NCBI RefSeq assembly: GCF_039555755.1
Contig: NZ_CP154631.1
Span: forward strand, 1,984,001-2,048,000
DNA length: 64,000 nt
Reading direction: 5' to 3'
Source of the DNA: Pseudomonas sediminis
Lineage (GTDB): Bacteria > Pseudomonadota > Gammaproteobacteria > Pseudomonadales > Pseudomonadaceae
The notes below the pieces were generated by a model. The model saw only the letters and a program-made list of their open reading frames with translations. It had not been told where the DNA came from and searched no databases. The position numbers and the translations under genes are program-made. Position 1 is the first letter of the stretch. Every line of letters begins with the position of its first letter. Positions 7,843-16,546 of this stretch are shown piece after piece.

Positions 7843-8799
7843 CTAGGGGTTATTCGCTGATGATTCGTCGCGAATGGCTGCCCGCAACGCCTCTATGAAG
7901 TCGCGGACTGCAGAGGATATGGGCTCGTCCTTGCGCAGCAGCACACCGTAGGCCAGTGGCGGCGGCGCCAGGTTTGTCTGTACCTGTTTCAGGCTGCCGT
8001 CGAGCAGGTTCTGCCGCACCACGGCTTCCGGCAGCAGGGCCAGGGTGTCGCTGTTGCACAGCAGTTTCAGCGTGGTTTGCACGGAGGTGGTTTCGATGCT
8101 GTTCGCTGGCGGGTTGACCCCGGCGTCGCTGAACGACTGCTCCAGCGATTGACGCAGCGGGGTGTTGAGCGGGTAGAGGACCCAGGGCCATTCGGTCAGT
8201 TGCGCCGGGCTGACGCGTTGCCGCGCGCAGAGCGGGTGTTCGGGGCGGGCGATGAGCAGGAAGGGTTCTTCGGCCAGCGCGGTGAAATCGAAGCGCTGGC
8301 GCTGCGGATGATCGGTGAAGCGCCCGACCACCAGGTCCAGCTGCTTGTGCTCCAGCAACTTGAGCAGATGGTCACTGGTGTCCTCCAGCAGTTCGATGGT
8401 CAGCAGCGGGCGCCTGCCTTTCAGGCGCAACAGGGTTTCAGGCAGGGCGTGGGCAGTGGCGGCGAAGATGGCGCCCACCTTGAGGTAGCCATGGCCGCCC
8501 TGGCGCAGGCTTTCCAGGCGATAGCTGAAGGTCTGGCAATCATTCAGGGCGCGCTGTGCATAGGCGATCACTTCCGCGCCCAGCTCGGTTGCCGGCAGTT
8601 CGCGGTTGAGACGTTCGAACAGGGTGAAGCCGAACTGGTTCTCGATGTCGCGCAGCATCTTGCTCACCGCAGGCTGGCTCAGCCCCAGCTGCTGGGCGCT
8701 GCTGTGCATGTTGCCGGTGCGGGCCAGGCTGTCGATCAAGGCCAGGTGGCGATAGCGCAGCCAGTTGTGAAGCGTCGGGAGATTGCCGGTTTGGCTCAT
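7843..8799 (-). CDS. LysR-family transcriptional regulator
   Basis: A 318-residue regulator. The winged HTH covers residues 14-72 (DSLARTGNMHSSAQQLGLSQ then PAVSKMLRDIENQFG), followed by a LysR substrate domain. Its position, upstream of and collinear with tctCBA and divergent from the 393-residue FAH gene, makes it the likely activator of one or both units, with an organic acid as inducer. The intergenic region to the FAH gene contains inverted repeats. A CDS of this length and domain order is typical for the family. Confidence 0.9.
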   Translation of the reverse strand: MSQTGNLPTLHNWLRYRHLALIDSLARTGNMHSSAQQLGLSQPAVSKMLRDIENQFGFTLFERLNRELPATELGAEVIAYAQRALNDCQTFSYRLESLRQGGHGYLKVGAIFAATAHALPETLLRLKGRRPLLTIELLEDTSDHLLKLLEHKQLDLVVGRFTDHPQRQRFDFTALAEEPFLLIARPEHPLCARQRVSPAQLTEWPWVLYPLNTPLRQSLEQSFSDAGVNPPANSIETTSVQTTLKLLCNSDTLALLPEAVVRQNLLDGSLKQVQTNLAPPPLAYGVLLRKDEPISSAVRDFIEALRAAIRDESSANNP

Positions 8800-8822
8800 G
8801 ACGGATGTGCTCAGGAAGACTC

Positions 8823-8870
8823 GATAACCGGATCATATCGCGTACTGACTAATAGTCATTGGTGGTTATC
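8823..8870. promoter_or_regulatory. Inverted repeats in the divergent LysR/FAH intergenic region
   Basis: GATAACC (8823-8829) faces GGTTATC (8864-8870), and between them lies the palindrome GACTAATAGTC (8847-8857). The position, 24 bp upstream of the lysR start and about 90 bp upstream of the FAH gene, suits an autoregulated divergent operator. Function inferred. Confidence 0.45.
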
Positions 8871-8958
8871 GCGATTGGGGAGATAAGGTCGGCCGGCCTG
8901 ACTGCACCACTGGGTGCCCCTGCAGGCATCCCCTTCGCATAACAAGACGGACACTGCC

Positions 8959-10140
8959 ATGTCACATGCTCTCAGCCTTTCGCCCAGCAACACCTTGCCA
9001 TCCGACGGCCTGCGCGGAACCCTCGTCGGCCGGGCCTGGCTGCCCGGAGAGCACGCGGGGCCTGCGCCTATCCTGCTGCGTGAAGATGGCGTCTACGATC
9101 TTTCCACTCTCGCGCCGACCCTAAGCGGGCTGTTCGAGCGCGAGCAGTTGTTGGCCAGCCTGGCGAGCGTTGGCGGCAGCCCGCTATGCAGCGTCGAGGC
9201 ATTGCTGTGCAACAGCGGTGCTGATTTCAATCCACAGCTGCCCAGCCTGCTGGCGCCGGCCGATCTGCAAGTGCTCAAGGCTGCCGGCGTCACCTTCGCG
9301 TCCAGCATGGTCGAGCGTGTGATCGAGGAGCGCGCCGGTGGCGACGCCAGCCTGGCCGAAGGTGTGCGAGCCAAGGTCAGGCAGGTACTGGGCGACGATT
9401 TCGCCAGCATCAAGCCGGGCTCCGAGAAGGCCCAGCAGGTCAAGGCGCTATTGCAGGAGCAGGGCCTGTGGTCGCAGTACCTGGAAGTCGGCATCGGCCC
9501 GGATGCCGAGATTTTCACCAAGGCACCGGTACTGGCTGCCGTTGGCAGCGGGGCGGAGATCGGCATTCATCCCGGCTCGGTGTGGAACAACCCGGAGCCG
9601 GAGGTCGTGCTGGCCGTCAACAGCCGGGGCGAGGTGCTGGGTGCAACCCTGGGCAACGACGTCAACCTGCGGGATTTCGAAGGCCGCAGTGCCCTGTTGC
9701 TGAGCAAGGCCAAGGACAACAATGCCTCATGCGCCATCGGCCCCTTCATCCGCCTGTTCGACGATACCTTCAGCCTCGATGATGTGCGCAACACGGTAGT
9801 TCGCCTGCGCGTCGAGGGCGCTGACGGCTATGTGCTAGAAGGCACCAGCTCCATGGATAAGATCAGCCGCGATCCGCTGGATCTGGTCGGCCAGGCGCTC
9901 AACCGCAATCACCAGTATCCGGATGGCTTCCTGCTGTTTCTCGGCACCCTGTTCGCGCCGACCGAGGATCGTGATGCACCGGGTGGCGGCTTCACCCACA
10001 AGCTCGCCGATCGGGTGATCATCAGCAGTGAGCAGCTGGGCGCCCTGCACAACAGCGTCAACCACAGCGACAAGGCGCCGGTCTGGCAATTCGGTCTCAA
10101 CGCGCTGATCAACAACCTGGCGGCACGCGGCCTGGTCTGA
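8959..10140 (+). CDS. Fumarylacetoacetate hydrolase family protein (about 390 residues), dehydratase/hydrolase of a sugar-acid type pathway
   Basis: A 393-residue protein. The N-terminal half is variable; the FAH fold occupies roughly residues 180-390, with PDAEIFTKAPVLAAVGSGAEIG, the ligand pair in NNPEPEVVLAVN and a conserved KAKDNNASCAIGPFI motif. This longer subfamily occurs in operons for aldonate or keto-deoxy acid breakdown in proteobacteria, often paired with an aldehyde dehydrogenase. I used the ATG at 8959, not the in-frame upstream ATG at 8914, because of conservation of the MSHALSL-type start; the ribosome site is weak in both cases. It is divergent from a LysR gene and converges with the next LysR gene 3 bp after its stop. 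Confidence 0.8.
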   Translation: MSHALSLSPSNTLPSDGLRGTLVGRAWLPGEHAGPAPILLREDGVYDLSTLAPTLSGLFEREQLLASLASVGGSPLCSVEALLCNSGADFNPQLPSLLAPADLQVLKAAGVTFASSMVERVIEERAGGDASLAEGVRAKVRQVLGDDFASIKPGSEKAQQVKALLQEQGLWSQYLEVGIGPDAEIFTKAPVLAAVGSGAEIGIHPGSVWNNPEPEVVLAVNSRGEVLGATLGNDVNLRDFEGRSALLLSKAKDNNASCAIGPFIRLFDDTFSLDDVRNTVVRLRVEGADGYVLEGTSSMDKISRDPLDLVGQALNRNHQYPDGFLLFLGTLFAPTEDRDAPGGGFTHKLADRVIISSEQLGALHNSVNHSDKAPVWQFGLNALINNLAARGLV

Positions 10141-10143
10141 TGC

Positions 10144-11076
10144 TCAGGCGTTGCCCTGCGCCGGTGTGAGCTGCTCGATGAACAGGCGGCTGATCGAAGA
10201 CAGGCTGACACCGCGCCGGGTGATCAGCTGATACGGCTCGCTGCGGCTCTTCAGTTGCAGCGGCAGGATGCAGGTCATGCCGAAACCGGTGCAGAAGCGC
10301 GCCACGTCTGTAGACAGCAGTGCGACCAGTTCCGGGTTCTTCTGCAGCAGCGACAGGGTGGTGAAGGCCGAGGTGGTTTCCAGCAGGTGCAACGGGAAGC
10401 GTAGCCCCGCCTGCTGGAATTCCCGCTCCAGTGAAAGGCGCATCGGCATGTTGGCCGAGTAGACCACCCAGCGGCTATCAGCCAGGTCGGCCAGTTCCAG
10501 TTGCGCGCGGCCGGCCAGCGGATGATCACGGTTGGCGACCACGGCTAGGGTTTCGTCACGCACGTCGATGCAGTCGTATTGCTCCGGCTGGCGGCTGATG
10601 CTGGTGCGACAGATCGCCAAATCCAGACGGCCCTGGTCGAGCAGGCTGAGCAATCGCGCACTGGTGTCTTCGACGATTTCCACCGACAGATCCGGGTGCG
10701 CTTCCAGCAGCCGGGTCAGCGCATCCGTCATAAATGGCACTGCGCCCATGATCACGCCGACCGACAGCCGTCCGCCGTGGCCCTGGAGAATCCCCAGCAT
10801 TTCCTCGCGCAGATGGGTCAGGTCGGTCTGGATCAGCTTGGCATAGCGAATTGCGCAATGCCCCAGCTCGTTGGCCTCCAGGCCGCGGTTGGTGCGTACG
10901 AAAAGCGGCGCGCCCAGCGTGGTCTCTATTTCCTGCAGGGCCTTGGTTGCTCCGGGTTGGCTGATCGAGACCAGTTCCGCGGCCTTGATCAACGAGCCCT
11001 GCTCGCCAAGGGCGATCAGCAGACGCAGTTGGCGGAAGCGCAGGCGGGAAAAAATGGAGGACACCGATGGCAGCAT
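10144..11076 (-). CDS. LysR-family transcriptional regulator
   Basis: A 310-residue regulator with an HTH at residues 13-71 (RLLIALGEQGSLIKAAELVS, then SQPGATKALQEIET) and a ligand domain. The SQPGATKALQEIE form marks the GbpR/PcaQ-like LysR branch. It is closely related to the LysR encoded at 12565-13509 (matching RLRxRQLRLLIAL, VGxIxGxVPxxxxALTRL and RLLxLLDxGRLDLAI), so the two arose by duplication. It is divergent from the iron alcohol dehydrogenase and probably controls it. Confidence 0.9.
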   Translation of the reverse strand: MLPSVSSIFSRLRFRQLRLLIALGEQGSLIKAAELVSISQPGATKALQEIETTLGAPLFVRTNRGLEANELGHCAIRYAKLIQTDLTHLREEMLGILQGHGGRLSVGVIMGAVPFMTDALTRLLEAHPDLSVEIVEDTSARLLSLLDQGRLDLAICRTSISRQPEQYDCIDVRDETLAVVANRDHPLAGRAQLELADLADSRWVVYSANMPMRLSLEREFQQAGLRFPLHLLETTSAFTTLSLLQKNPELVALLSTDVARFCTGFGMTCILPLQLKSRSEPYQLITRRGVSLSSISRLFIEQLTPAQGNA

Positions 11077-11238
11077 ATATAGCTTTCCCTTATAGCAGTA
11101 TCAGCGCCTCTCATTAGTCAGGAGCGCTTCTATCTCATAGTTTGCCTGGGCGGCAAGGCTATCTGTGAGAATGTCCGAGTGATCTTACTCGACGTTTTCC
11201 GCTGCCTGCTATTACAAAAAACAAAGCAGAGGCTTCCC

Positions 11239-12378
11239 ATGGCACTTATCAACTACCTCACCCAAGTCCAGTTCGGCTATGACGCCCTCGGCCAGTTGGC
11301 TGCCGAGTGTCAGCGTATTGGTATCACTCGGCCCTTTATCGTCACCGATACCGGGGTGCGTGCTGCAGGTATCGTCGACAAGGTGCTGGCGCAACTGACC
11401 GAGCCCGCCGTTGCCGAGGTATTCGACCAGACGCCGCCGAACCCGAATGAAGGTGTGGTACGTGCTGCGGCTGCGCGTTATCGCGATGGTGGCTTCGACG
11501 GCATCATCGCGGTCGGTGGCGGTTCCTCCATCGATCTGGCCAAGGGCGTTGCCGTGTGCGGCACCCACGAAGGCCCGCTGAAGCAGTTTGCTGTCATCGA
11601 AGGTGGGCTGACTCGCATCACCGCCGCCACCGCGCCTGTGATCGCCATCCCCACCACCGCCGGTACTGGCAGCGAAGTCGGTCGCGGCGCCATCCTGATT
11701 CTCGACGACGGGCGCAAGGTTGGCGTCATCTCGCCCTATCTGATCCCGCGCTCGGCGATCTGCGATCCCGAGCTGACCCTCGGCTTGCCGGCGCAACTGA
11801 CCGCTGCCACGGGCATGGATGCCATCGCCCACTGCCTGGAAACCTTCATGGCTCCGGCGTTCAATCCACCCGCCGACGGCATCGCCCTGGATGGTCTGTG
11901 GCGTGCCTGGCGGCACATCGAGCGTGCAACCCGTACCCCCGGAGATCGCGAGGCGCGGCTGAACATGATGAGCGCCTCGATGCAGGGCGCCCTGGCGTTC
12001 CAGAAGGGCCTGGGTTGCGTGCACAGCCTCAGTCACGCACTTGGCGGCATCAACCCAAGGTTGCACCACGGCACCCTCAACGCGGTATTCCTGCCTGCGG
12101 TTATTGCCTTCAACGCGCAGTCCGACTCGGTGCGCGACGAGCAGAAACTGCAACGCATCGCTCAGGCCATGGGGTTGGGTAGCGCGGAGCAAATCATCCC
12201 GGCGATCCGTGAGATGAACCGTCGTCTCGGCATGCCTTCGGGCCTGGCGGAAATGGGCGTGGACGAGTCGCTGTTCCCGGCGATCATCGAAGGTGCGCTG
12301 GCCGACCATAGCCACAAGACCAACCCGCGGGTGGCGAGTGCCGAGGACTACGCCGAGTTGCTGCGTCAGTCGTTGTAA
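11239..12378 (+). CDS. Iron-containing alcohol dehydrogenase (group III)
   Basis: A 379-residue protein. The nucleotide-binding loop GGGSSIDLAKG lies near residue 95 and IPTTAGTGSEVGR near residue 140. Metal-binding aspartate and histidines are in TGMDAIAHCLE and in GCVHSLSHALGG, with the last histidine in NPRLHHGTLNA. The family reduces aldehydes or maleylacetate, or oxidises alcohols and 4-hydroxybutyrate. The start at 11239 has AGAGG upstream; an earlier frame start at 11179 lacks a site. The neighbouring divergent LysR gene suggests substrate induction. The location between keto-acid enzymes suggests a semialdehyde or hydroxy-acid substrate, not proven. Confidence 0.88.
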   Translation: MALINYLTQVQFGYDALGQLAAECQRIGITRPFIVTDTGVRAAGIVDKVLAQLTEPAVAEVFDQTPPNPNEGVVRAAAARYRDGGFDGIIAVGGGSSIDLAKGVAVCGTHEGPLKQFAVIEGGLTRITAATAPVIAIPTTAGTGSEVGRGAILILDDGRKVGVISPYLIPRSAICDPELTLGLPAQLTAATGMDAIAHCLETFMAPAFNPPADGIALDGLWRAWRHIERATRTPGDREARLNMMSASMQGALAFQKGLGCVHSLSHALGGINPRLHHGTLNAVFLPAVIAFNAQSDSVRDEQKLQRIAQAMGLGSAEQIIPAIREMNRRLGMPSGLAEMGVDESLFPAIIEGALADHSHKTNPRVASAEDYAELLRQSL

Positions 12379-12462
12379 GTGCGCTGATGGCGTGGCCGAG
12401 GCTGTGGCATTGGTGGCGTAATGCTCGAGAGGCGTCGGCCTTCCGCCAGCTGCCATGACCTC

Positions 12463-12528
12463 CGGACAAGTCCACTCCCACAGTAAACGCAGGCGCTGCG
12501 GCTTGCATCGTGGGAGCGGACTTGTCCG
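12463..12528. repeat. REP-like inverted pair (GTGGGAGCGGACTTGTCCG)
   Basis: The 19-bp arm at 12463-12481 faces its near-complement at 12510-12528, with a 28-bp spacer. The GTGGGAGCGGAC-type arm is the common Pseudomonas REP sequence. It fills the space between the converging alcohol dehydrogenase and LysR genes. Confidence 0.8.
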
Positions 12529-12564
12529 CTAATGCTCTCCTGATGCGGCTGTGGGCAGTGCCTT

Positions 12565-13509
12565 TCAGGCATCTTCCAACAGCGTGTCCAGCTCTTTGCG
12601 CAGGAGCTCCAGCAATTGCGCTGCCAAAGGCGACAGGTTGGTGCCGCTGCGATGGATGATCGAGCACGGTTCGTTACGCGACTGCAGCAATAGTGGCAAG
12701 CGGCGCAGCAGGCCGAAGCCTTCGCTGGAGCAGGCGATGGAGTGGGGCATCACCGCGACCAGCTGCGGGTCTTCCTGCAGCAGGCTGAGCATGGTGAAGG
12801 TCGAGGAAGTTTCCAGCGGGTTGCGTGGAAACTCCAGGCCGGCTTCGCCGAATTCACGCTCCAGCACCGTGCGCATCGGTGTGCCGGTCGGGTAGACCAC
12901 CCAGCTGTAGGCGCTCAGGTCGGCCAACTGCAACCCCGGTTTGTTCTGCTGCGGATGCTGCGGGGCTGCGACCAGCGCCAGGCGCTCGGCATGCAGGCTC
13001 AGGCACTCGTAGGCGTCCGGATGCTGGCTGCCACTGGTGCGGGCGATGGCCAGATCCAGGCGGCCTTCATCGAGCAGCTTGAGCAGTCGCGGGCTGATGT
13101 CCTCGACGATCTGCACGGAAATATCCGGCTGCGCCTGGCGCAGGCGGGTGAGGGCGCGCAGGACCAGCGGCACCGAGCCGGCGATGGTGCCCACTGCCAG
13201 GTGACCACCATGGCCCTGGAGGATGCCCTGCATCTCGTCGTGCAGGTGTGCCAGGTCGTTGTGGATAAGGCGCGCGTAGCGGATCACGCAGCGGCCCATG
13301 TCATTGGCCTGCAGGCCTTGGGCCGTGCGTATGAACAGGGGCGTGCCGAAGGTGGTTTCGATCTCGTGCAGCGCCTTGGTAGCACCCGGCTGGCTGATGG
13401 CGATGCGCTCGGCTGCACGGTGCAGGGTGCCCAACTCGTCGAGGGCGATCAGCAGGCGCAACTGGCGAATACGCAGGCGCGAAACGATGTAGTTGAGTGG
13501 CTGCAACAT
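12565..13509 (-). CDS. LysR-family transcriptional regulator
   Basis: A 314-residue regulator. Its HTH (RLLIALDELGTLHRAAERIA, then SQPGATKALHEIET) and effector domain mirror the LysR at 10144-11076. I preferred the ATG at 13509, which aligns with the start of that paralogue; a GTG further upstream would sit inside the palindromic operator candidate at 13533-13555. It is divergent from the araD1-like gene and is the likely regulator of the AraD1/aldehyde dehydrogenase pair. Confidence 0.9.
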   Translation of the reverse strand: MLQPLNYIVSRLRIRQLRLLIALDELGTLHRAAERIAISQPGATKALHEIETTFGTPLFIRTAQGLQANDMGRCVIRYARLIHNDLAHLHDEMQGILQGHGGHLAVGTIAGSVPLVLRALTRLRQAQPDISVQIVEDISPRLLKLLDEGRLDLAIARTSGSQHPDAYECLSLHAERLALVAAPQHPQQNKPGLQLADLSAYSWVVYPTGTPMRTVLEREFGEAGLEFPRNPLETSSTFTMLSLLQEDPQLVAVMPHSIACSSEGFGLLRRLPLLLQSRNEPCSIIHRSGTNLSPLAAQLLELLRKELDTLLEDA

Positions 13510-13532
13510 AGGGGGATGACGAAAAGTTATCA

Positions 13533-13555
13533 CCTAATCAGAAGCTTTCATTAGG
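13533..13555. promoter_or_regulatory. Palindrome, candidate LysR operator between lysR and the araD1-like gene
   Basis: CCTAAT and ATTAGG enclose 11 bp that contain AAGCTT. It is centred about 35 bp upstream of the lysR start and about 100 bp upstream of the AraD1-like gene, where a LysR protein would autoregulate and activate the divergent gene. Confidence 0.5.
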
Positions 13556-13645
13556 CAGCACTGCGGGCAATTTTTAAAGTGCTAGCCAAGCAACGCCGCT
13601 GCGTCGGCGCAAGAACAACCGGACAAGAACAACAGGAGCACAGCG

Positions 13646-14647
13646 ATGCGGTTGATTCAGTTTGAGAACGAACAGGGCCAGCGCCAGGTCGGCGTCGTCG
13701 GTGAGGCGCGTGTCAGTGTGGTCAGGGGCGTGGCCACGACCCGTGAGCTGGCGCTGCAGGCGATTGGCAACGGTCATGGCCTGATCGCCGAGATCGAGCG
13801 CCTGGGCGTCGAGCCTGGCCCGGTCTATGCCGAACTGATTGAACAGAACCGCGTGCTGGCGCCGCTGGATCACAGCGACCCGGCTCACTGCCTGGTATCC
13901 GGCACCGGCCTGACTCACCTGGGCAGCGCCTCCACCCGCGACAAGATGCACCAGCAGGTCGAGGCGCAGCAGGCCGAAGGCAAGCTCACCGACACCATGC
14001 AGATGTTCCAGTGGGGCATGGCCGGCGGTCGCCCGGCCGCAGGCAGCGAAGGCGCACAGCCGGAGTGGTTCTACAAAGGTGACGGCAGCATCGTGGTACG
14101 CCCCGGCGCCGATTTCCCTGTTCCAGATTTCGCCGAAGACTTCGGTGAGGAGCCCGAGCTGACCGGCCTCTACGTGATTGCTGACGACGGCCAGCCGTAT
14201 CGCATCGGCTTCGCCCTGGGCAACGAGTTCTCCGACCACGTGGTCGAGCGCAAGAACTACCTCTACCTGGCCCACTCGAAACTGCGTTTCTGCTCCTTCG
14301 GTCCGGAGATGCTGATCGGTGAGCTGCCGCGCCACCTGTCCGGCATCAGCCGTATCCGGCGTGGCGACCAGGTGTTGTGGGAGAAGGAGTTCCTCTCCGG
14401 TGAGGACAATATGTGCCACAGCCTGGAAAACCTCGAATACCACCACTTCAAGTACCGCCAGTTCCTGCGTCCCGGCGATGTCCATGTGCACTTCTTCGGC
14501 ACCGCGACCCTGTCGTTCGCCGATGGCATCAAGGCGCAGCCGGGCGATACCTTCGAGGTCAGCCTCGATGCTCTGGGCGAGCCGCTGCGCAACGGTATCA
14601 GCGTGCATGCCCCTGCCGTGAAGGTCGGTGGTGTACGTCAGCTGTAA
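13646..14647 (+). CDS. AraD1 family protein (FAH fold), 2-keto-3-deoxy sugar acid dehydratase-like
   Basis: A 333-residue member of the AraD1 family, recognised by VSGTGLTHLGSASTRDKMH (about residues 90-108), GDGSIVVRPGADFPVPDFAEDFGEEPE and the C-terminal half VIADDGQPYRIGFALGNEFSDH with the GPEMLIGELP motif. Characterised relatives dehydrate 2-keto-3-deoxy-L-arabonate to 2-oxoglutarate semialdehyde. The next gene is 2-oxoglutarate-semialdehyde dehydrogenase, so the pair would perform the two last steps of a Weimberg-type oxidative route to 2-oxoglutarate. The upstream sugar enzymes are not adjacent. AGGAG precedes the ATG by 8 bp. Confidence 0.88.
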   Translation: MRLIQFENEQGQRQVGVVGEARVSVVRGVATTRELALQAIGNGHGLIAEIERLGVEPGPVYAELIEQNRVLAPLDHSDPAHCLVSGTGLTHLGSASTRDKMHQQVEAQQAEGKLTDTMQMFQWGMAGGRPAAGSEGAQPEWFYKGDGSIVVRPGADFPVPDFAEDFGEEPELTGLYVIADDGQPYRIGFALGNEFSDHVVERKNYLYLAHSKLRFCSFGPEMLIGELPRHLSGISRIRRGDQVLWEKEFLSGEDNMCHSLENLEYHHFKYRQFLRPGDVHVHFFGTATLSFADGIKAQPGDTFEVSLDALGEPLRNGISVHAPAVKVGGVRQL

Positions 14648-14864
14648 GGATCTGCCAGGCCCGGCAGCACTGCTGTCGGGTCGAAATTCCGCTCGGCGGA
14701 TTCGGATTGCGCCCTCACAAGGGGACGAATGCCGAAGTTATCACTTATCATACGTCTGACAACTGCATAGCCAGTTGCCAATCCCTGGCCCAAAAAGCCG
14801 GGGCCTCATTCATTTTCATTGTCCCTGGCGGCGACCCCGTCGCCCCACCTGACAGGAGAACGCC

Positions 14865-16448
14865 ATGCTGAGTCTGACTGGCCACAATTACATCGGCGGT
14901 GAGCGCCGCGCTGCCGGCACCGTCGTGCACAAGAGCCTCGACGCCAGCAGCGGTGAAGCGCTGCCCTACACGTTCATCCAGGCCACAGCCGAAGAAGTCG
15001 ACGCTGCTGCCCAGGCTGCCGCCGCCGCTTACCCGATTTACCGCAACCTGTCGGCCGAGCGCCGCGCCGAGTTCCTCGACGCCATCGCTGACGAACTCGA
15101 TGCCCTCGGCGATGAGTTCGTCGCCCTGGTCACCCGCGAAACCGCGCTGCCTGCCGGCCGCATCCAGGGCGAACGTGGTCGTACAAGTGGCCAGATGCGC
15201 CTGTTCGCCAAGGTGCTGCGCCGTGGTGACTTCTACGGCGCGCGTATCGACCGCGCCCTGCCAGATCGCCAGCCGCTGCCGCGTCCGGATCTGCGTCAGT
15301 ACCAGATCGGTGTTGGCCCGGTTGCCGTGTTCGGCGCCAGCAACTTCCCGCTGGCTTTCTCCACCGCTGGTGGCGATACCGCCTCTGCTCTGGCTGCCGG
15401 TTGCCCGGTGGTGTTCAAGGCGCACAGCGGCCACATGGCCACCGCTGAGTGCGTGGCTGATGCGATCATCCGCGCCGCCGAGAAAACCGGCATGCCGAAA
15501 GGCGTGTTCAACATGATCTTCGGTTCCGGTGTCGGCGAAGCGCTGGTCAAGCACCCGGCCATCCAGGCCGTCGGCTTCACCGGTTCGCTGAAAGGCGGCC
15601 GTGCCCTGTGCGACCTGGCCGCTGCCCGTCCGCAGCCGATCCCGGTGTTCGCCGAGATGTCCAGCGTCAACCCGGTGGTCATCCTGCCGGGCGCCCTGCA
15701 GGCCCGTGGCGCCACCATCGCCAAGGATCTGGCTGCCTCCGTGGTGCTGGGTTGCGGTCAGTTCTGCACCAACCCGGGCCTGGTCATCGGTATCCGTGGT
15801 GCCGAGTTCAATGACTTCGTCGCTGGCCTGGCCGATGCCATTGCCGCTCAACCGGCGCAGACCATGCTCAACGCCGGCACCCTGCGCAGCTACGTGGGTG
15901 GCTTGGCCCAGCTCAACGCCCATGCCAAGGTCACTCACCTGGCCGGTAACGAGCAGTCCGGCAACCAGGCGCAGCCGCAGCTGTTCAAGGCTGACGTGAG
16001 CATGCTGCTCGAAGGCGACCACCTGCTGCAGGAAGAAGTCTTCGGCCCGACCAGCATCGTTGTCGAAGTGGCCGATCGTGACGAGCTGACCCGCGCGCTG
16101 CAAAGCATGCACGGCCAGCTGACCGCGACCCTGATTGCCGAGCGTGACGACCTGCTGGCCTTCCGCGACCTGCTGCCGCTGTTGGAAGTCAAAGCTGGCC
16201 GCGTGCTGCTCAACGGCTACCCGACTGGCGTCGAAGTGTCCGACACCATGGTTCACGGCGGCCCGTACCCGGCGACCTCCGATGCCCGTGGCACCTCGGT
16301 CGGTACCCTGGCGATCAACCGCTTCCTGCGCCCGGTCTGCTACCAGAACTACCCGGACGAAGTGCTGCCCGAGGCGCTGCAGAACGCCAACCCGCTGGGT
16401 ATCCAGCGTCTGGTTGACGGCGTGCACACCCGTGATGCCCTGAGCTGA
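14865..16448 (+). CDS. 2-oxoglutarate semialdehyde (2,5-dioxovalerate) dehydrogenase
   Basis: A 527-residue aldehyde dehydrogenase of the long, N-terminally extended type found in araE/KGSADH enzymes. Seen are the NAD-binding FGASNFPLAFSTAGGDTASAL (residues about 160-180), GFTGSLKGGRAL, the catalytic glutamate in VFAEMSSVNP and the nucleophile Cys301 in CGQFCTNPG. It oxidises 2-oxoglutarate semialdehyde to 2-oxoglutarate, feeding the TCA cycle. It follows the AraD1-like gene by 217 bp on the same strand, and a ribosome site CAGGAG lies 8 bp before the ATG. The gene is followed by a strong terminator and then by the left boundary of the island. Confidence 0.9.
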   Translation: MLSLTGHNYIGGERRAAGTVVHKSLDASSGEALPYTFIQATAEEVDAAAQAAAAAYPIYRNLSAERRAEFLDAIADELDALGDEFVALVTRETALPAGRIQGERGRTSGQMRLFAKVLRRGDFYGARIDRALPDRQPLPRPDLRQYQIGVGPVAVFGASNFPLAFSTAGGDTASALAAGCPVVFKAHSGHMATAECVADAIIRAAEKTGMPKGVFNMIFGSGVGEALVKHPAIQAVGFTGSLKGGRALCDLAAARPQPIPVFAEMSSVNPVVILPGALQARGATIAKDLAASVVLGCGQFCTNPGLVIGIRGAEFNDFVAGLADAIAAQPAQTMLNAGTLRSYVGGLAQLNAHAKVTHLAGNEQSGNQAQPQLFKADVSMLLEGDHLLQEEVFGPTSIVVEVADRDELTRALQSMHGQLTATLIAERDDLLAFRDLLPLLEVKAGRVLLNGYPTGVEVSDTMVHGGPYPATSDARGTSVGTLAINRFLRPVCYQNYPDEVLPEALQNANPLGIQRLVDGVHTRDALS

Positions 16449-16466
16449 TCCGAACGCTGCAACGAA

Positions 16467-16496
16467 AAAGGCCCCAGGTTTTCACCTGGGGCCTTT
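16467..16496 (+). terminator. Rho-independent terminator of the semialdehyde dehydrogenase
   Basis: A 13-bp perfect stem, AAAGGCCCCAGGT with its complement, and a TTTC loop, 19 bp after the stop codon. A-tract upstream and CTTTC downstream make it potentially bidirectional, which would also protect against minus-strand transcription from the broken tRNA. Confidence 0.85.
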
Positions 16497-16503
16497 CATG
16501 ATC

Positions 16504-16546
16504 TGGCGCACTCGGCGGGATTCGAACCCACGACCCCCTTCGGAGG
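16504..16546 (-). pseudogene. 3' half of a disrupted tRNA-Arg(CCG) gene (left island junction)
   Basis: On the minus strand this encodes the end of the anticodon loop, variable region, a perfect T arm (GTGGG-TTCGAAT-CCCGC), the acceptor 3' strand CGAGTGC, a G discriminator and encoded CCA. The D arm and acceptor 5' strand are absent: past 16546 the sequence no longer matches tRNA. Compared with the intact tRNA-Arg at 39176 it lacks about three bases of the 3' anticodon stem. Its acceptor strand is an exact complement of GCACTCG in the fragment at 39312-39355, so the two are halves of one gene. Confidence 0.85.

Noticed and set aside
14748..16427. A 559-residue minus-strand frame
   Set aside because: Antisense of the semialdehyde dehydrogenase with no recognisable domain. 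Similar shadows occur opposite gabD, gabT, kauB, the iron alcohol dehydrogenase and the Ldh2 gene.
16504..16546. A functional third tRNA-Arg
   Set aside because: It lacks D arm and acceptor 5' strand, and part of the anticodon stem, so it cannot fold.
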